DNA of 33,858 nt from Moritella sp. (GCF_013215705.1 NZ_JABSQR010000044.1:1-33858), one strand, 5' to 3'; positions 17,032 through 25,902 are shown, numbered from the stretch's first letter. Numbers and translations are program-made. The notes: a model not told the origin generated them from the letters alone.

Positions 17032-17100
17032 ATGTCAGGGTGTCATACTTTGAGTCATCACTGTCCATATACTAAAGAGGTATATGGGTCATATATGTCC
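17032..17100. promoter_or_regulatory. Upstream activator region for phnD with GTCAT repeats
   Basis: Four GTCA direct repeats (three followed by T) and several GTCC copies stand in 69 bases. The best element, ATGGGTCATATATGTC at 17084-17099, contains the near-palindrome GGTCATATATGTCC and is matched at 14 of 16 positions by an element upstream of glpQ. It lies about 130 bases before the expected start of transcription, a normal enhancer distance for an NtrC-type activator. Confidence 0.6.
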
Positions 17101-17122
17101 TATTTTTAATAGCAGACAAAAT

Positions 17123-17144
17123 AAAAGAGCTCGAAAGCCCTTTT
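17123..17144 (-). terminator. Likely terminator of the phosphodiesterase gene
   Basis: AAAAGAGC pairs with GCCCTTTT with one mismatch around a 6-base loop, about 70 bases after the glpQ-type stop, and is T-rich on the minus strand. Only moderately strong. Confidence 0.45.
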
Positions 17145-17210
17145 TTATCGTCTACAGTATATTAATAATGTTAAAATGGAGCCCTTGTTAACAATATTAA
17201 TACTGCTTCG

Positions 17211-18425
17211 CTATTTTAAATTCATGCAGTTTGCATAATAGGTCACTGTTGCTGGCCAATCACTGAAAACACCAATTACACCAACATCCTGTGCTAATAC
17301 ATCAAGCATATTCATCGCGTCGCCATCATTATTGATACCTTCACTAACACTTTTATAATACCAACCTCCGCCTTGAGCCAGTGGTCCTGAACGTTCTAGT
17401 GTCCATGCGATGATGTCAAGATCAGCTTGTTTCGCCAGTTTGGCGTAGTTTGAAGGTACAAGGTTTTTCTTCTTATCTAAATCGACAAGTGCAAACAAAG
17501 GTGACGCGATAATATTTACGCCAGCATCTTTAAGTGCTTTCATATTGGCTTTCGATGCGACGAAATCTTTTTGTTCATAAACGCGATCATCGAGGTATAC
17601 GGCTTGTTTACCAAAATTTGGATTATTTTTAATCCAGTATTTTACATCATTTAAATCAAATGACTGTAAATAGCTATCCGATGCTGAAATACCTGCGGCT
17701 TTTAGTTCATCAACTAATTTCTGTGCATACATTTCCTGAGTAAAGCCATTAAATGGCATAGCAACCGCGGTCGACTTAAGTTCTGGCGTTACTTTCACAC
17801 CATGCGCTTTAAATAATGCAGCGCTTTCTGCATGGGTCATTAATGTACCATTTTGCGTATAAAGGTCCGTACGCCAGCCTGGAGTACCATTGATGTACTC
17901 TTCAACAGTCGTTGCTTTCGGATTTGAACCATCCATTTTACCTTTAAGCGTCTTAAATTCAGCCAGTGTAAAATCAGACGTTCGACATTCTGCTTTGGCA
18001 TCTTCGCCTGTTGCAGGGTTTGCTGGTGTAAACGGTACAGCACACTTCTTAGCAAGTTCTGGTTTTGATAATACATTGGTTGTTGTGTGTAGATCGTTTT
18101 GTGAATGTCGACAAACAAGTTGTTTATCTTTAGTGAACGTCACATCACACTCAACCACACCGGCACCCATTTCAATGGCCGCAAGGTAAGACTCTTTGGT
18201 GTGTTCAGGGAACTGCATGGCAGCGCCACGGTGGCCAATAGAAAAGCTACTTCGTTGAAATGGCCCTTTACTGCATTGCTGTAATTGAGTTTTGAGGGCG
18301 CTATCATCCATATTATTGACTAAATATGCTGGACGAGGACCTAAATTAGCTGACTCATGAGCCCACACTGTGATTGAAGTTAACCCGAGTATGAGTGCGA
18401 TTGAGCCCTTTAGTATTTGCTTCAT
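17211..18425 (-). CDS. glpQ: Periplasmic glycerophosphodiester phosphodiesterase
   Basis: A 404-residue secreted GDPD-family enzyme. The signal peptide is [20 protein letters not shown], cleaved probably after VWA. The catalytic opening [15 protein letters not shown] and [18 protein letters not shown] supply the conserved HRG, E-x-D and His residues; DIIAWTLE is near the end of the barrel. It hydrolyses glycerophosphodiesters to glycerol-3-phosphate and an alcohol such as choline or ethanolamine in the periplasm. Two ATGs are possible; the one at 18425 is preferred because AAGGA lies 9 bases upstream and it starts the signal peptide cleanly (the other, 18449, adds eight residues). The length is closer to the long GDPD class than to the 358-residue E. 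coli GlpQ. Its own sigma-54 promoter suggests control by the neighbouring two-component system. Confidence 0.88.
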   Translation of the reverse strand: MKQILKGSIALILGLTSITVWAHESANLGPRPAYLVNNMDDSALKTQLQQCSKGPFQRSSFSIGHRGAAMQFPEHTKESYLAAIEMGAGVVECDVTFTKDKQLVCRHSQNDLHTTTNVLSKPELAKKCAVPFTPANPATGEDAKAECRTSDFTLAEFKTLKGKMDGSNPKATTVEEYINGTPGWRTDLYTQNGTLMTHAESAALFKAHGVKVTPELKSTAVAMPFNGFTQEMYAQKLVDELKAAGISASDSYLQSFDLNDVKYWIKNNPNFGKQAVYLDDRVYEQKDFVASKANMKALKDAGVNIIASPLFALVDLDKKKNLVPSNYAKLAKQADLDIIAWTLERSGPLAQGGGWYYKSVSEGINNDGDAMNMLDVLAQDVGVIGVFSDWPATVTYYANCMNLK

Positions 18426-18567
18426 CTTGTATTTCCTTTTAATAAGCAATGATCCATTTGGCTGATTAATTATTATTTCGGTGTTGGCTTATCCACTGTT
18501 ATAAGTAATGTGAATAAGCACCTAATAATTATCAGTACCGGTGATACTAAATCACCTAATATGTAAC

Positions 18568-18583
18568 TGCACTCATCATGCCA
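18568..18583 (-). promoter_or_regulatory. Sigma-54 (-24/-12) promoter of glpQ
   Basis: On the minus strand the sequence is TGGCATGATGAGTGCA, with GG and GC exactly 10 bases apart as sigma-54 requires. The expected start is near 18557, leaving a leader of about 130 bases before the glpQ ATG. Confidence 0.65.
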
Positions 18584-18643
18584 ATTATTAATTTACTTAT
18601 ATAACAGCTTGTTACAGTTTAACTTTACGATGAAGTCTTATTC

Positions 18644-18659
18644 ATGGGTCATTTGTGTC
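18644..18659. promoter_or_regulatory. Activator-site candidate upstream of glpQ
   Basis: ATGGGTCATTTGTGTC matches the element at 17084-17099 upstream of phnD at 14 of 16 positions. It lies about 95 bases before the expected glpQ start and just beyond the regulator's stop codon. The shared position and sequence suggest binding by the adjacent sigma-54 activator. Confidence 0.6.
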
Positions 18660-18667
18660 TCTGCTCT

Positions 18668-20023
18668 TTACTGTGTTTTGAAGTCTTCTTTATCAAGTTG
18701 GTGTTTCTTCATCTTTCGATATAGGGTTTTTCGAGGCAAATTGAGTTTGGCAGACACTTCGTTGATGTTACCAAACGTTTCGACAAGCGCTTCAGTCAAT
18801 ACGTCTCTTTCGTATTGTTCCATTAGCTTTTCGAAATCAAACTCATCAGAACACGATTCACTAATTGGCGTTTGTAAATCGAAACCATCTCCGACAATAC
18901 CAAGTACAAAACGATCTGCAACATTACGTAATTCCCGTAAATTGCCTGGCCAATGATGGCGACACAGTTGCTGTATCTGTTCTGAGTAAATTGTGCATGG
19001 ACGAGTTTTATATTTTTGACTTGCTTGAATAACGAAATGACGGAATAACAATTGGATGTCTTCTTTACGTTGCTGCAAAGAAGGAAGATGCAAGCTGGCC
19101 ACATTAAGGCGATAAAAGAGATCAGCGCGGAATTCACCAGATTCGCTTAATTTGGCCAAATCAGCCTTACTTGCCGCAATAACAGTAATGTCGATATGAA
19201 TAAGGGTATTACCACCGACACGTTCAATCACCCTTTCTTGGAGCACTCGCAATAGTTTAATTTGTATTGCAATGGGCATACTTTCGATTTCATCAAGAAA
19301 CAAAGTACCACCATGGGCCTGTTCTAGTCGTCCGATGCGTTTTTTGTTAGCGCCGGTAAACGAGCCAGCTTCATGACCAAACAATTCACTTTCAATGATG
19401 CTTTCTGTCATCCCCCCGCAATTAATCGCGACAAAAGGTTGGTCTTTGCGGCGACTGAAGTTGTGTAAGGAACGGGCAATAATTTCTTTCCCTGTGCCTG
19501 TTTCGCCATTGATGATGGTATCAACACCTGTATGAGCAAGTACTAAGACTTGTTGGCGAATTTTCTCAATAACCTTTGATTGGCCAATAATGACAGATTC
19601 AATGGGAATTTCTGGCGAATCCTTGTCTGTTGATTGGGTCGTGCTGCTATGTTGGCACTGCGCTAATGCAAGGTTGAGTTTATCGATCAGCTCATCGGTA
19701 TTAAGTGGTTTTTCCAAAAAATCGAACGCACCTAATTTCATAGCTTCAATGGCCATGGGAATATCACCGTGACCACTCATGAGTATGATCGGCACATTTG
19801 GTGATCGATGCTGAATCGAACTTAACAAGGTTAAACCATCGACCGATGGCATTCTCACATCGCACAAAACAACAGACTTGCTGTTTGGATTTAGTGATTT
19901 TAAGCCAAGATTGGGATCGATGAAACTACTGACATTAAAGCCTTCTAATTCCAACATTTCACTGACAGCCTCTACAACGTCCACTTCATCATCAATGAGT
20001 ACAATGTGTTTTTCTAATGTCAT
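18668..20023 (-). CDS. Sigma-54-dependent response regulator (DctD/AtoC class)
   Basis: A 451-residue NtrC-family activator with three domains. The receiver (about 5-120) has D11, D12, phospho-acceptor D55 (LCDVRMP) and K105. The AAA+ domain (about 145-380) has Walker A GETGTGKE at 173-180, the sigma-54 contact loop GSFTGA at 220-225 (commonest form GAFTGA) and Walker B LFLDEI at 241-246. A Fis-type helix-turn-helix ends the protein (NINEVSAKLNLPRKTLYRKM). The start overlaps the kinase stop by ATGA, so the two are co-translated. Sigma-54 elements and a shared upstream motif before phnD and glpQ make these genes its likely targets. Confidence 0.9.
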   Translation of the reverse strand: MTLEKHIVLIDDEVDVVEAVSEMLELEGFNVSSFIDPNLGLKSLNPNSKSVVLCDVRMPSVDGLTLLSSIQHRSPNVPIILMSGHGDIPMAIEAMKLGAFDFLEKPLNTDELIDKLNLALAQCQHSSTTQSTDKDSPEIPIESVIIGQSKVIEKIRQQVLVLAHTGVDTIINGETGTGKEIIARSLHNFSRRKDQPFVAINCGGMTESIIESELFGHEAGSFTGANKKRIGRLEQAHGGTLFLDEIESMPIAIQIKLLRVLQERVIERVGGNTLIHIDITVIAASKADLAKLSESGEFRADLFYRLNVASLHLPSLQQRKEDIQLLFRHFVIQASQKYKTRPCTIYSEQIQQLCRHHWPGNLRELRNVADRFVLGIVGDGFDLQTPISESCSDEFDFEKLMEQYERDVLTEALVETFGNINEVSAKLNLPRKTLYRKMKKHQLDKEDFKTQ

Positions 20024-21918
20024 GATTGTGCGCCTTGCTGTAGAGATACGATGAATTCTGAGCCTTGGTGTTGAATCGATTCTGCTCGAATAGAACCACC
20101 AAAATCTTTAATAATATTATAGGCAAGGGATAATCCGAGCCCGAGGCCTTTGCCAGATAGTTTACGCGTATAAAAAGGATCGAATATATGCGGTAGATCT
20201 TCAGCCAAAATACCGGAACCATTGTCTTTTACGGTAATTTCAATATTACCTAATCGTGTACTTGTTAACGTCGAACTGACTGTGATCGTGATTTGTGGTT
20301 CACAATGATGCTCAACCGCATCGATAGCGTTGCTAATGAGATTAACCAATACTTGTTCGAGACGAATGCTATTTGCACGCACCCAGTGTGAAGTCTGGTT
20401 TGAGTAATGAATGGTGACATTATGACGCTTGCTTTCAAATAATTCGATAGCATCTTGGATAATGCAATTGAGTTCAACGCTTTCTATTTTGCCATCACTT
20501 TTACGTGAAAATGCTTTGAGGTGACTGGTGATCGCGGAAGTTTTATCTAAAAGTAATTCTATTTTTTGCAAATTGATCAGCGCTTTATCAGTACGTGCTT
20601 GTTCTAACCAACGCTGAGCGCTGCGCACATGGCTATTTACTGCGGTGAGGGGCTGATTAATCTCATGAGTGATCCCGACACTGAGTTGACCGAGTGCGGC
20701 GAGTTTACCTGCCTGTACCAATTCATCTTGCGTGATCCGTAGTTTCTCTTCGGCTAAGGTGCGCTCTTCTACTTCCGCCTCTAATTTTCGGTTGGTCTGT
20801 TTAACTACCCTCGCTGTGGTTTGGAAAACTTTAAGATACTTTGCCATTTGGGTGACTTCATCATGGCCTCGAATGGATACCTCTGTATCTAAGTGGCCCG
20901 TTGAAATCGCAAACATATTGTCTTTTAGTTGAAGTAAGCGTTGGAGTATATTTTTGCGTACATAGAACCATGAAATGCCAGCTGCAGCCAACACACTAAA
21001 TAACGATAACGATAATGATAAGCGTTGGTCATCCTCCAAGGATTGTTGTGCTGCTTTAATTGAGGTCTCAATAATTTGATTTACTTTAGCTGTATTGCTT
21101 TCTATTTGAACGGTGAGTTGGTTTAGGTGATCTCGGCTGTTTTGTAGAAAATATTGTTCTTGATAGCGGTGATCGAGCGCTTTATTTTTGAGCGCGTAAA
21201 GTTTGCCGGTACGTGATGTTAAATCATAGATAACCATGAGTTGTTGATCTAAATCGGGGTATTGCTGACGAGTATCACCATTGTCCCAGAGTTTCCACCA
21301 GGTCTCTCCAACTTGTTCTAATCGGTAACTGGTGTAGTCCAGTTCATTAAAACTGAAGTCATTGTAGAGTTTTTCAATGAGACCTAACTGATAATACAAT
21401 AAGGATTTAAGTTGCGCGTATTGGACCTTATCTTTACTGTTTTCAGGTAATTGATCGAGAGATGCACTGGCCTCTTTTAACAATGGATAGAAACCTTCTA
21501 AAAGATTACGCAGTGCTTTATTGAGGTGCTGAGATTCAATTTTGCTTTGGAACAGTAAACTCAAACTGTTGCTGACTTGTGCAATGAAGTCTTTAAAATA
21601 GTCATGATATTCAGGAGACTGCATCATGATATTTTCCATACTCATAATAGCGTGTTCGATTTGTGCAATGGCGTGATTGCGTTCAATATTTGATTCAGCA
21701 TCATTAAGCTGGGAAGAGGTGGTGATGATAATCCGCACCATATCATTCAAACGTGCGGCCTTATCTAAAGCAGGCATGTTTATTTCTTTTAATACCACCA
21801 GTCTTTGGTTCAAATCATTGAACGTGAAGGACAATGCAATAGATAGAAATAGTGTTGTCATAGATAGCATCGCGAATGCTAAAACTAACCTAAACTCAAT
21901 ACCTTTCCATTTGAACAT
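20020..21918 (-). CDS. Membrane histidine kinase with helical periplasmic sensor
   Basis: A 632-residue sensor kinase. One membrane helix at about 9-31 and another at 302-321 enclose a periplasmic part of roughly 270 residues. That part looks all-helical, more like the TorS-type sensor bundle than the PAS/Cache domain of DctB. HAMP (about 322-375) and a coiled coil (to about 405) lead to the phospho-acceptor H418 in GITHEINQPL. The ATP-binding domain has the N box VLVNLISNAIDAVEHH, DNGSGI and GKGLGLGLSL. It should phosphorylate the overlapping sigma-54 regulator. A TorS-like sensor may read a binding protein rather than a free ligand, so PhnD is a candidate partner; this is inference. An inverted repeat covers its ribosome site. 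Confidence 0.9.
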   Translation of the reverse strand: MFKWKGIEFRLVLAFAMLSMTTLFLSIALSFTFNDLNQRLVVLKEINMPALDKAARLNDMVRIIITTSSQLNDAESNIERNHAIAQIEHAIMSMENIMMQSPEYHDYFKDFIAQVSNSLSLLFQSKIESQHLNKALRNLLEGFYPLLKEASASLDQLPENSKDKVQYAQLKSLLYYQLGLIEKLYNDFSFNELDYTSYRLEQVGETWWKLWDNGDTRQQYPDLDQQLMVIYDLTSRTGKLYALKNKALDHRYQEQYFLQNSRDHLNQLTVQIESNTAKVNQIIETSIKAAQQSLEDDQRLSLSLSLFSVLAAAGISWFYVRKNILQRLLQLKDNMFAISTGHLDTEVSIRGHDEVTQMAKYLKVFQTTARVVKQTNRKLEAEVEERTLAEEKLRITQDELVQAGKLAALGQLSVGITHEINQPLTAVNSHVRSAQRWLEQARTDKALINLQKIELLLDKTSAITSHLKAFSRKSDGKIESVELNCIIQDAIELFESKRHNVTIHYSNQTSHWVRANSIRLEQVLVNLISNAIDAVEHHCEPQITITVSSTLTSTRLGNIEITVKDNGSGILAEDLPHIFDPFYTRKLSGKGLGLGLSLAYNIIKDFGGSIRAESIQHQGSEFIVSLQQGAQS

Positions 21919-21919
21919 A

Positions 21920-21956
21920 ATTTGCCCTATTACAAGCTATTTATTATAGGGCAAAT
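21920..21956 (-). promoter_or_regulatory. Inverted repeat covering the kinase ribosome site
   Basis: ATTTGCCCTA and TAGGGCAAAT (10 bases each, 17-base loop) lie immediately before the kinase ATG. On the message the downstream arm contains AGGG, the only ribosome-binding candidate, 8 bases from the ATG. It could hide the ribosome site, or be a DNA operator for autoregulation. Confidence 0.5.
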
Positions 21957-22021
21957 AAAGCGGCTCAATATTGCTGCCAATACCCTATTAAAAATAAAAC
22001 CAGAATAAAGAGAAGTTACCA

Positions 22022-22047
22022 TAACTTAGTCCTATAACACTAAGTTA
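22022..22047. repeat. Inverted repeat in the kinase/pseudouridine-synthase gap
   Basis: TAACTTAGT and ACTAAGTTA form a 9-base dyad with an 8-base spacer between two divergently transcribed genes. It may be an operator. It is not followed by a T-run. Confidence 0.4.
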
Positions 22048-22198
22048 ACATCTAAAACTGTTAATAGAGCGGTATTTATAATGCTTATTTAAGTGTTTAT
22101 GTATGAAGTCAGATGGTTGTTAGCGAGAATGAGCGCAGGAATTCAGGTACACTCCCTCACTTAACCCTATTCCCGCTTTAACCGAGTTTATTAATCCT

Positions 22199-23146
22199 AT
22201 GTCTCATGTCCGTGCCACCCATGCTTCGCATATTGTACTACCCGAAAGTGTGATTGATAAGCCTACTGTATTCAGCTTTCTTATCAATCATTTCAAACAG
22301 ATTGACGCGTCGGTATGGCAACAACGGATCATCGATGGCAAAGTGCATTGGCGTGATGGTCGCTTAATTACCCTAGATTGTGCGTTTATACCACGAGAGC
22401 GAGTCTATTATTACCGTGAGGTTGCGGTAGAAAAAAAGATCCCTTTTGCTGAAAAAATTATGTACGAAGATGACCACATTATTATTGCCTACAAGCCACA
22501 TTTTTTAGCCGTGAGTCCTAGCGGTCAATTCGTTAATGAGTGTTTAGTTAACCGCCTAAGAATAAAAACCGGTATCGACACATTGGTAACAGCACATCGC
22601 CTTGACCGTGCGACAGCAGGCTTAATGCTGCTATCTAAGCACCCAGAGCAGCGCCACCTTTACCATGATTTGTTTAAGTATGCCAATATCACCAAGCATT
22701 ACCAAGCCATTGCCCGATTAACACCCGAGTTATACCAACAACAGCAACAAGCTGAACTTGCGCTACCATTGCATTGGACTGTAAAAAATAAAATTGTCAA
22801 AGGCGAACCCAGTTTCACGATGAAAATTGCAGACGGTGAGGCGAATAGTCATTCTGAAATTGAATTGATTGCCACTAAAGGTGAATTCGGATTGTTTAGA
22901 CTGTCTCCCATTACCGGGAAAACACACCAACTGCGCTTGCACATGAATAGTTTAGGCATGCCATTGGTAAACGACCGCTTATACCCAAAATTACTAGACC
23001 GGTGTGATGATAACTTTGCACAACCACTGCAGTTATTAGCACAACAGCTTGCGTTTACCGATCCGGTTACCGGTATTGAACACAACATAGTGACAGCCGC
23101 ACTTGAGATTGATGCGCTCATTAATAGCAGCATCGATATTATCTGA
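22199..23146 (+). CDS. RluA-family RNA pseudouridine synthase
   Basis: A 315-residue RluA-type pseudouridine synthase. The catalytic motif HRLDRATAGLMLLSK gives the nucleophile D136, and GKTHQLRLHMNSLGMP is the second conserved block. It isomerises specific uridines in rRNA or tRNA. An S4-like N-terminal part (about 14-60) precedes the catalytic domain. I cannot tell which rRNA or tRNA position it modifies; it looks like the unassigned RluA-like group of marine gammaproteobacteria. No good ribosome site precedes the ATG, so the start is moderately sure. Confidence 0.85.
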   Translation: MSHVRATHASHIVLPESVIDKPTVFSFLINHFKQIDASVWQQRIIDGKVHWRDGRLITLDCAFIPRERVYYYREVAVEKKIPFAEKIMYEDDHIIIAYKPHFLAVSPSGQFVNECLVNRLRIKTGIDTLVTAHRLDRATAGLMLLSKHPEQRHLYHDLFKYANITKHYQAIARLTPELYQQQQQAELALPLHWTVKNKIVKGEPSFTMKIADGEANSHSEIELIATKGEFGLFRLSPITGKTHQLRLHMNSLGMPLVNDRLYPKLLDRCDDNFAQPLQLLAQQLAFTDPVTGIEHNIVTAALEIDALINSSIDII

Positions 23147-23267
23147 TCCGTTTATACCGCAACATTTAACTTTTTGCGCTATTCTAACTCAGTTTGATAC
23201 TATCACAGGGCGACTAGTCTGCAGACCGACTGAAAACAGAAGGCCTGCACAGACATAGCGCAATTAT

Positions 23268-24704
23268 TTAGGCTTTTTGACTGACTGTCATTTGCATAAT
23301 ACGATGCACAGCGAGCATGCTAAACACCGAAATAAGTAATGCTGGGACGATTGGATGGATCCCAAACATGGCTGGTTTCAACCATAACAACACTAAATAA
23401 CTCACCAGGCCACTGACCATCGCCGCTAATGCCGCATTCCCCGCGATCTGCGGCCAATACAAGCCAGCGAGAATAGGCCATAAGAATACCGCCTGTAGCG
23501 CACCAAACGCAGCCAGGTTAAGCCACACAATCATGTCTGGCGGTTCGATAGCAAAATAAGTCGCAATTAAGGTAACCAATAACATCGCGACACGCGTCAA
23601 GGTAACCTGCTTATCTGCTGTTAATCTTGGATAACATCGTACAACACCATCTCGCACCAGGCTCACAGCCGACTGCAGTAACATTGAATCCACCGATGAC
23701 ATCACCGCCGCAATTGGAGCCGCCAACAATACACCAGCCCAGAACGGGTCAAACAAACCAGTAATTAATTTTGGCATGATCTCGTCAGGTACCGTTAAAT
23801 CAGGATATAAAGCCCGACCTAATACACCACTCAAATGCGGGATCAGGGTCATTAAAAAGCTAATAATAGTTCCCCAGATCATCCCACGCTTTAAGGCATT
23901 GGTATCTTTGACTGCTAATAATCGCACCACAGTATGCGGTAAACCTAACGTACCAAAACAAATAAGCATCCAAAACGATAACATCATAGGCCAACCAAGC
24001 TGACCATCATTACCCTGTGGACTTAACAGTGTTGGTGATTGAGCACTGACATCTGCCATCAGTGCCGTTAATCCCCCTTGTGATAATAGCGTCAGGAAGA
24101 TCACTAATACACCAACTATCATCAAAATACCTTGGAACGCATCGGTGATCACGACAGCGCGAAATCCACCAGTGAGTGTATAAGCCAGTACTGTGATCAC
24201 AAATAACCCCAATCCCAGCTCATAACTAATGCCACTAACGCCAGAGAATAAGCGTGCGCCACCAATAAACTGTACCGATATCATAGCAATGAAGCCCACA
24301 ACTAGACTCACTAATGCTAATTGGGTTAGCCAACTATTTTGATAGCGCGCATCAAGCCACTCGATCAGAGTCGCGTGCTCGGCTTTGCGTTGTGCCAATA
24401 ACTTCGGCCCTAATACACCTAATGTTAGCATCGCAACTGGCACTTGGATCAGCGCCAGCCATACCCAGCCCAGTCCAATTTTATAGGCGGCGCCAGGTCC
24501 ACCAATAAACGAACTTGCGCTGGTATAGGTCGCGACTAATGTCAGAGCCAATAAGGGGCCATTAAGAAAACGTCCACCAATAAAGAAACGTTTGGCTTTG
24601 TCTTGATATAAGTCCCCCGATTGTTTTTCTTGGCGGGCACTCCACCAACGTGTAACGAGTAGACTGGCAACAAGATAGATAAGAATAGGGATAAGATTAG
24701 TCAT
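23268..24704 (-). CDS. panF: Sodium/pantothenate symporter
   Basis: A 478-residue sodium:solute symporter (SSS family) with about 13 membrane helices. SSFIGGPGAAYKIGLGWVWL, the MISVQFIGGARL segment and FGTLGLPHTVVRLLAVKD are PanF-like, and the companion yhdT gene lies directly upstream with an 8-base overlap, as yhdT-panF is arranged in E. coli. It takes up pantothenate, the precursor of coenzyme A, with sodium across the inner membrane. No strong terminator follows. The name rests on sequence recall plus synteny. Confidence 0.88.
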   Translation of the reverse strand: MTNLIPILIYLVASLLVTRWWSARQEKQSGDLYQDKAKRFFIGGRFLNGPLLALTLVATYTSASSFIGGPGAAYKIGLGWVWLALIQVPVAMLTLGVLGPKLLAQRKAEHATLIEWLDARYQNSWLTQLALVSLVVGFIAMISVQFIGGARLFSGVSGISYELGLGLFVITVLAYTLTGGFRAVVITDAFQGILMIVGVLVIFLTLLSQGGLTALMADVSAQSPTLLSPQGNDGQLGWPMMLSFWMLICFGTLGLPHTVVRLLAVKDTNALKRGMIWGTIISFLMTLIPHLSGVLGRALYPDLTVPDEIMPKLITGLFDPFWAGVLLAAPIAAVMSSVDSMLLQSAVSLVRDGVVRCYPRLTADKQVTLTRVAMLLVTLIATYFAIEPPDMIVWLNLAAFGALQAVFLWPILAGLYWPQIAGNAALAAMVSGLVSYLVLLWLKPAMFGIHPIVPALLISVFSMLAVHRIMQMTVSQKA

Positions 24705-24891
24705 GATAAGTCGATTTAATCATTAAAATAAGGAAGAAGATAAGCAGTAAAGGGGCAAACAGGCAAGAAAACCAAAACCAAACAGGCAGTCCCCACCAAT
24801 CACCTTGGTTTGCTAATAACAGCGGCCCAGCGCACCACAGCGCGAAATAACCGACTGTCAGTAACAAGGTTTTTTTTGAAATTGAGTGCAT
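24697..24891 (-). CDS. yhdT: YhdT-family small membrane protein
   Basis: A 64-residue protein with two membrane helices (about 9-28 and 36-58), ending IKSTYHD. It has the size, topology and place of YhdT (DUF997), which precedes panF in many gammaproteobacteria, and its 3' end overlaps panF by 8 bases, so the two are coupled. Its role is not established; a small accessory to the pantothenate symporter is a common suggestion. Confidence 0.8.
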   Translation of the reverse strand: MHSISKKTLLLTVGYFALWCAGPLLLANQGDWWGLPVWFWFSCLFAPLLLIFFLILMIKSTYHD

Positions 24892-25058
24892 AGTTCAGCC
24901 TAAAATAAATATCGCGTAAAATATAGCGCATCGTTATCGAAACAAAACTCGAACTAGATAGATACACTATAAATGACAAGGTTTTAAGCTGAATTATATC
25001 GCGTTAAGGCTAGCACATCCAAATAATGTTTCATGGACATATTAAACTATCGTTTGGA

Positions 25059-25643
25059 CTATACGACAAGTTCATCAAACGAGATTAATGTATGACTGAT
25101 CGATGAATCAATATCATCAATGTAAACCCCGGCACCATAAGTCCAGCCCCATGCAGGAAAACGTTTACTGTAAGAGATCTTACGCACAGGATCGCCACCT
25201 ATAAACAGCGGAAAACAATAACGGATGAAAGTACCGCCCGTTAATTTTTTGGCCTGCTCATGTATTGTCTGATAAGTAAAATCACCACTCGAGTCCTGCA
25301 GCATTTTTACATTGCCCTGCGCCTCGGCCACATCACCTAAAGAAGCAAGCAGGGTGTAGTTATCATCAAAGACAAAAATATAATTATCGTCGAGTAAAGA
25401 AAGGCGTTGTAAGGCATGTTGTTGAGCATTTTCGAGTGACAATACACCCGATTGATAATACAGATCGTAACGCTGGAAAATAGCTTCCGTTTTATCCATA
25501 ATACTGATTAAACGAGATTTCCTTTCCGCCAGAATGTTGCCACGTAATATGGATAAATAGCCCAATGCAATACACGCTAACACCATAAAACTGAATGCGA
25601 CGTACGGGATGATTTGATAGGAAACAGAATAACGACGGCACAT
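25059..25643 (-). CDS. Membrane-anchored single-Cache-domain protein without output domain
   Basis: A 194-residue protein with one N-terminal membrane helix (about 10-30), followed by an extracytoplasmic domain that reads like a small Cache (sCache_2) domain: helix ERKSRLISIMDKTEAIFQRY, then YIFVFDDNYTLLASLGD, and the late FPAWGWTYGAGVYIDDID usual before the second helix of chemoreceptors. No HAMP, kinase or methyl-accepting part follows, so it is a stand-alone ligand-binding domain or a truncated sensor. The ATG at 25643 is chosen because GAGG lies 7 bases upstream; the open frame extends further 5' but through a simple repeat. Related Cache domains bind small organic acids. Partner unknown. 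Confidence 0.65.
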   Translation of the reverse strand: MCRRYSVSYQIIPYVAFSFMVLACIALGYLSILRGNILAERKSRLISIMDKTEAIFQRYDLYYQSGVLSLENAQQHALQRLSLLDDNYIFVFDDNYTLLASLGDVAEAQGNVKMLQDSSGDFTYQTIHEQAKKLTGGTFIRYCFPLFIGGDPVRKISYSKRFPAWGWTYGAGVYIDDIDSSISHTLISFDELVV

Positions 25644-25652
25644 GATAGCCTC

Positions 25653-25687
25653 AACAAAATAACAAAATAACAAAATAACAAAATAAC
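25653..25687 (-). repeat. Octamer tandem repeat AACAAAAT, 4.4 copies
   Basis: Four exact copies of AACAAAAT and a partial fifth end about 10 bases before the Cache-protein ATG, next to its GAGG site. An 8-base unit can change copy number by slipped-strand mispairing, which would alter promoter or leader spacing, or the frame of any longer upstream start. Confidence 0.85.
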
Positions 25688-25902
25688 TTTTCAGCATACT
25701 AACACAAAAAACCATAAGCGACTGTAAACAATAGTAAAAACAAGGGTTCATAACGAACTTATGAAAGCGTTATATTATCTATTGAGCCTATTGTGTATAT
25801 TTACAGCATTATAAAATCACCACAATGGCATTATTCGAGGAGGGAAATTAACGATAAGTCGACAGCTACAGCCTATCGTTAATCATTCACTAGCAACGCT
25901 GC

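Noticed and set aside
17032-17080. Pho box upstream of phnD
   Set aside because: GTCAT repeats are spaced 10-12 bases and point away from phnD; they do not fit the 11-base TGTCAT pair in the right orientation.
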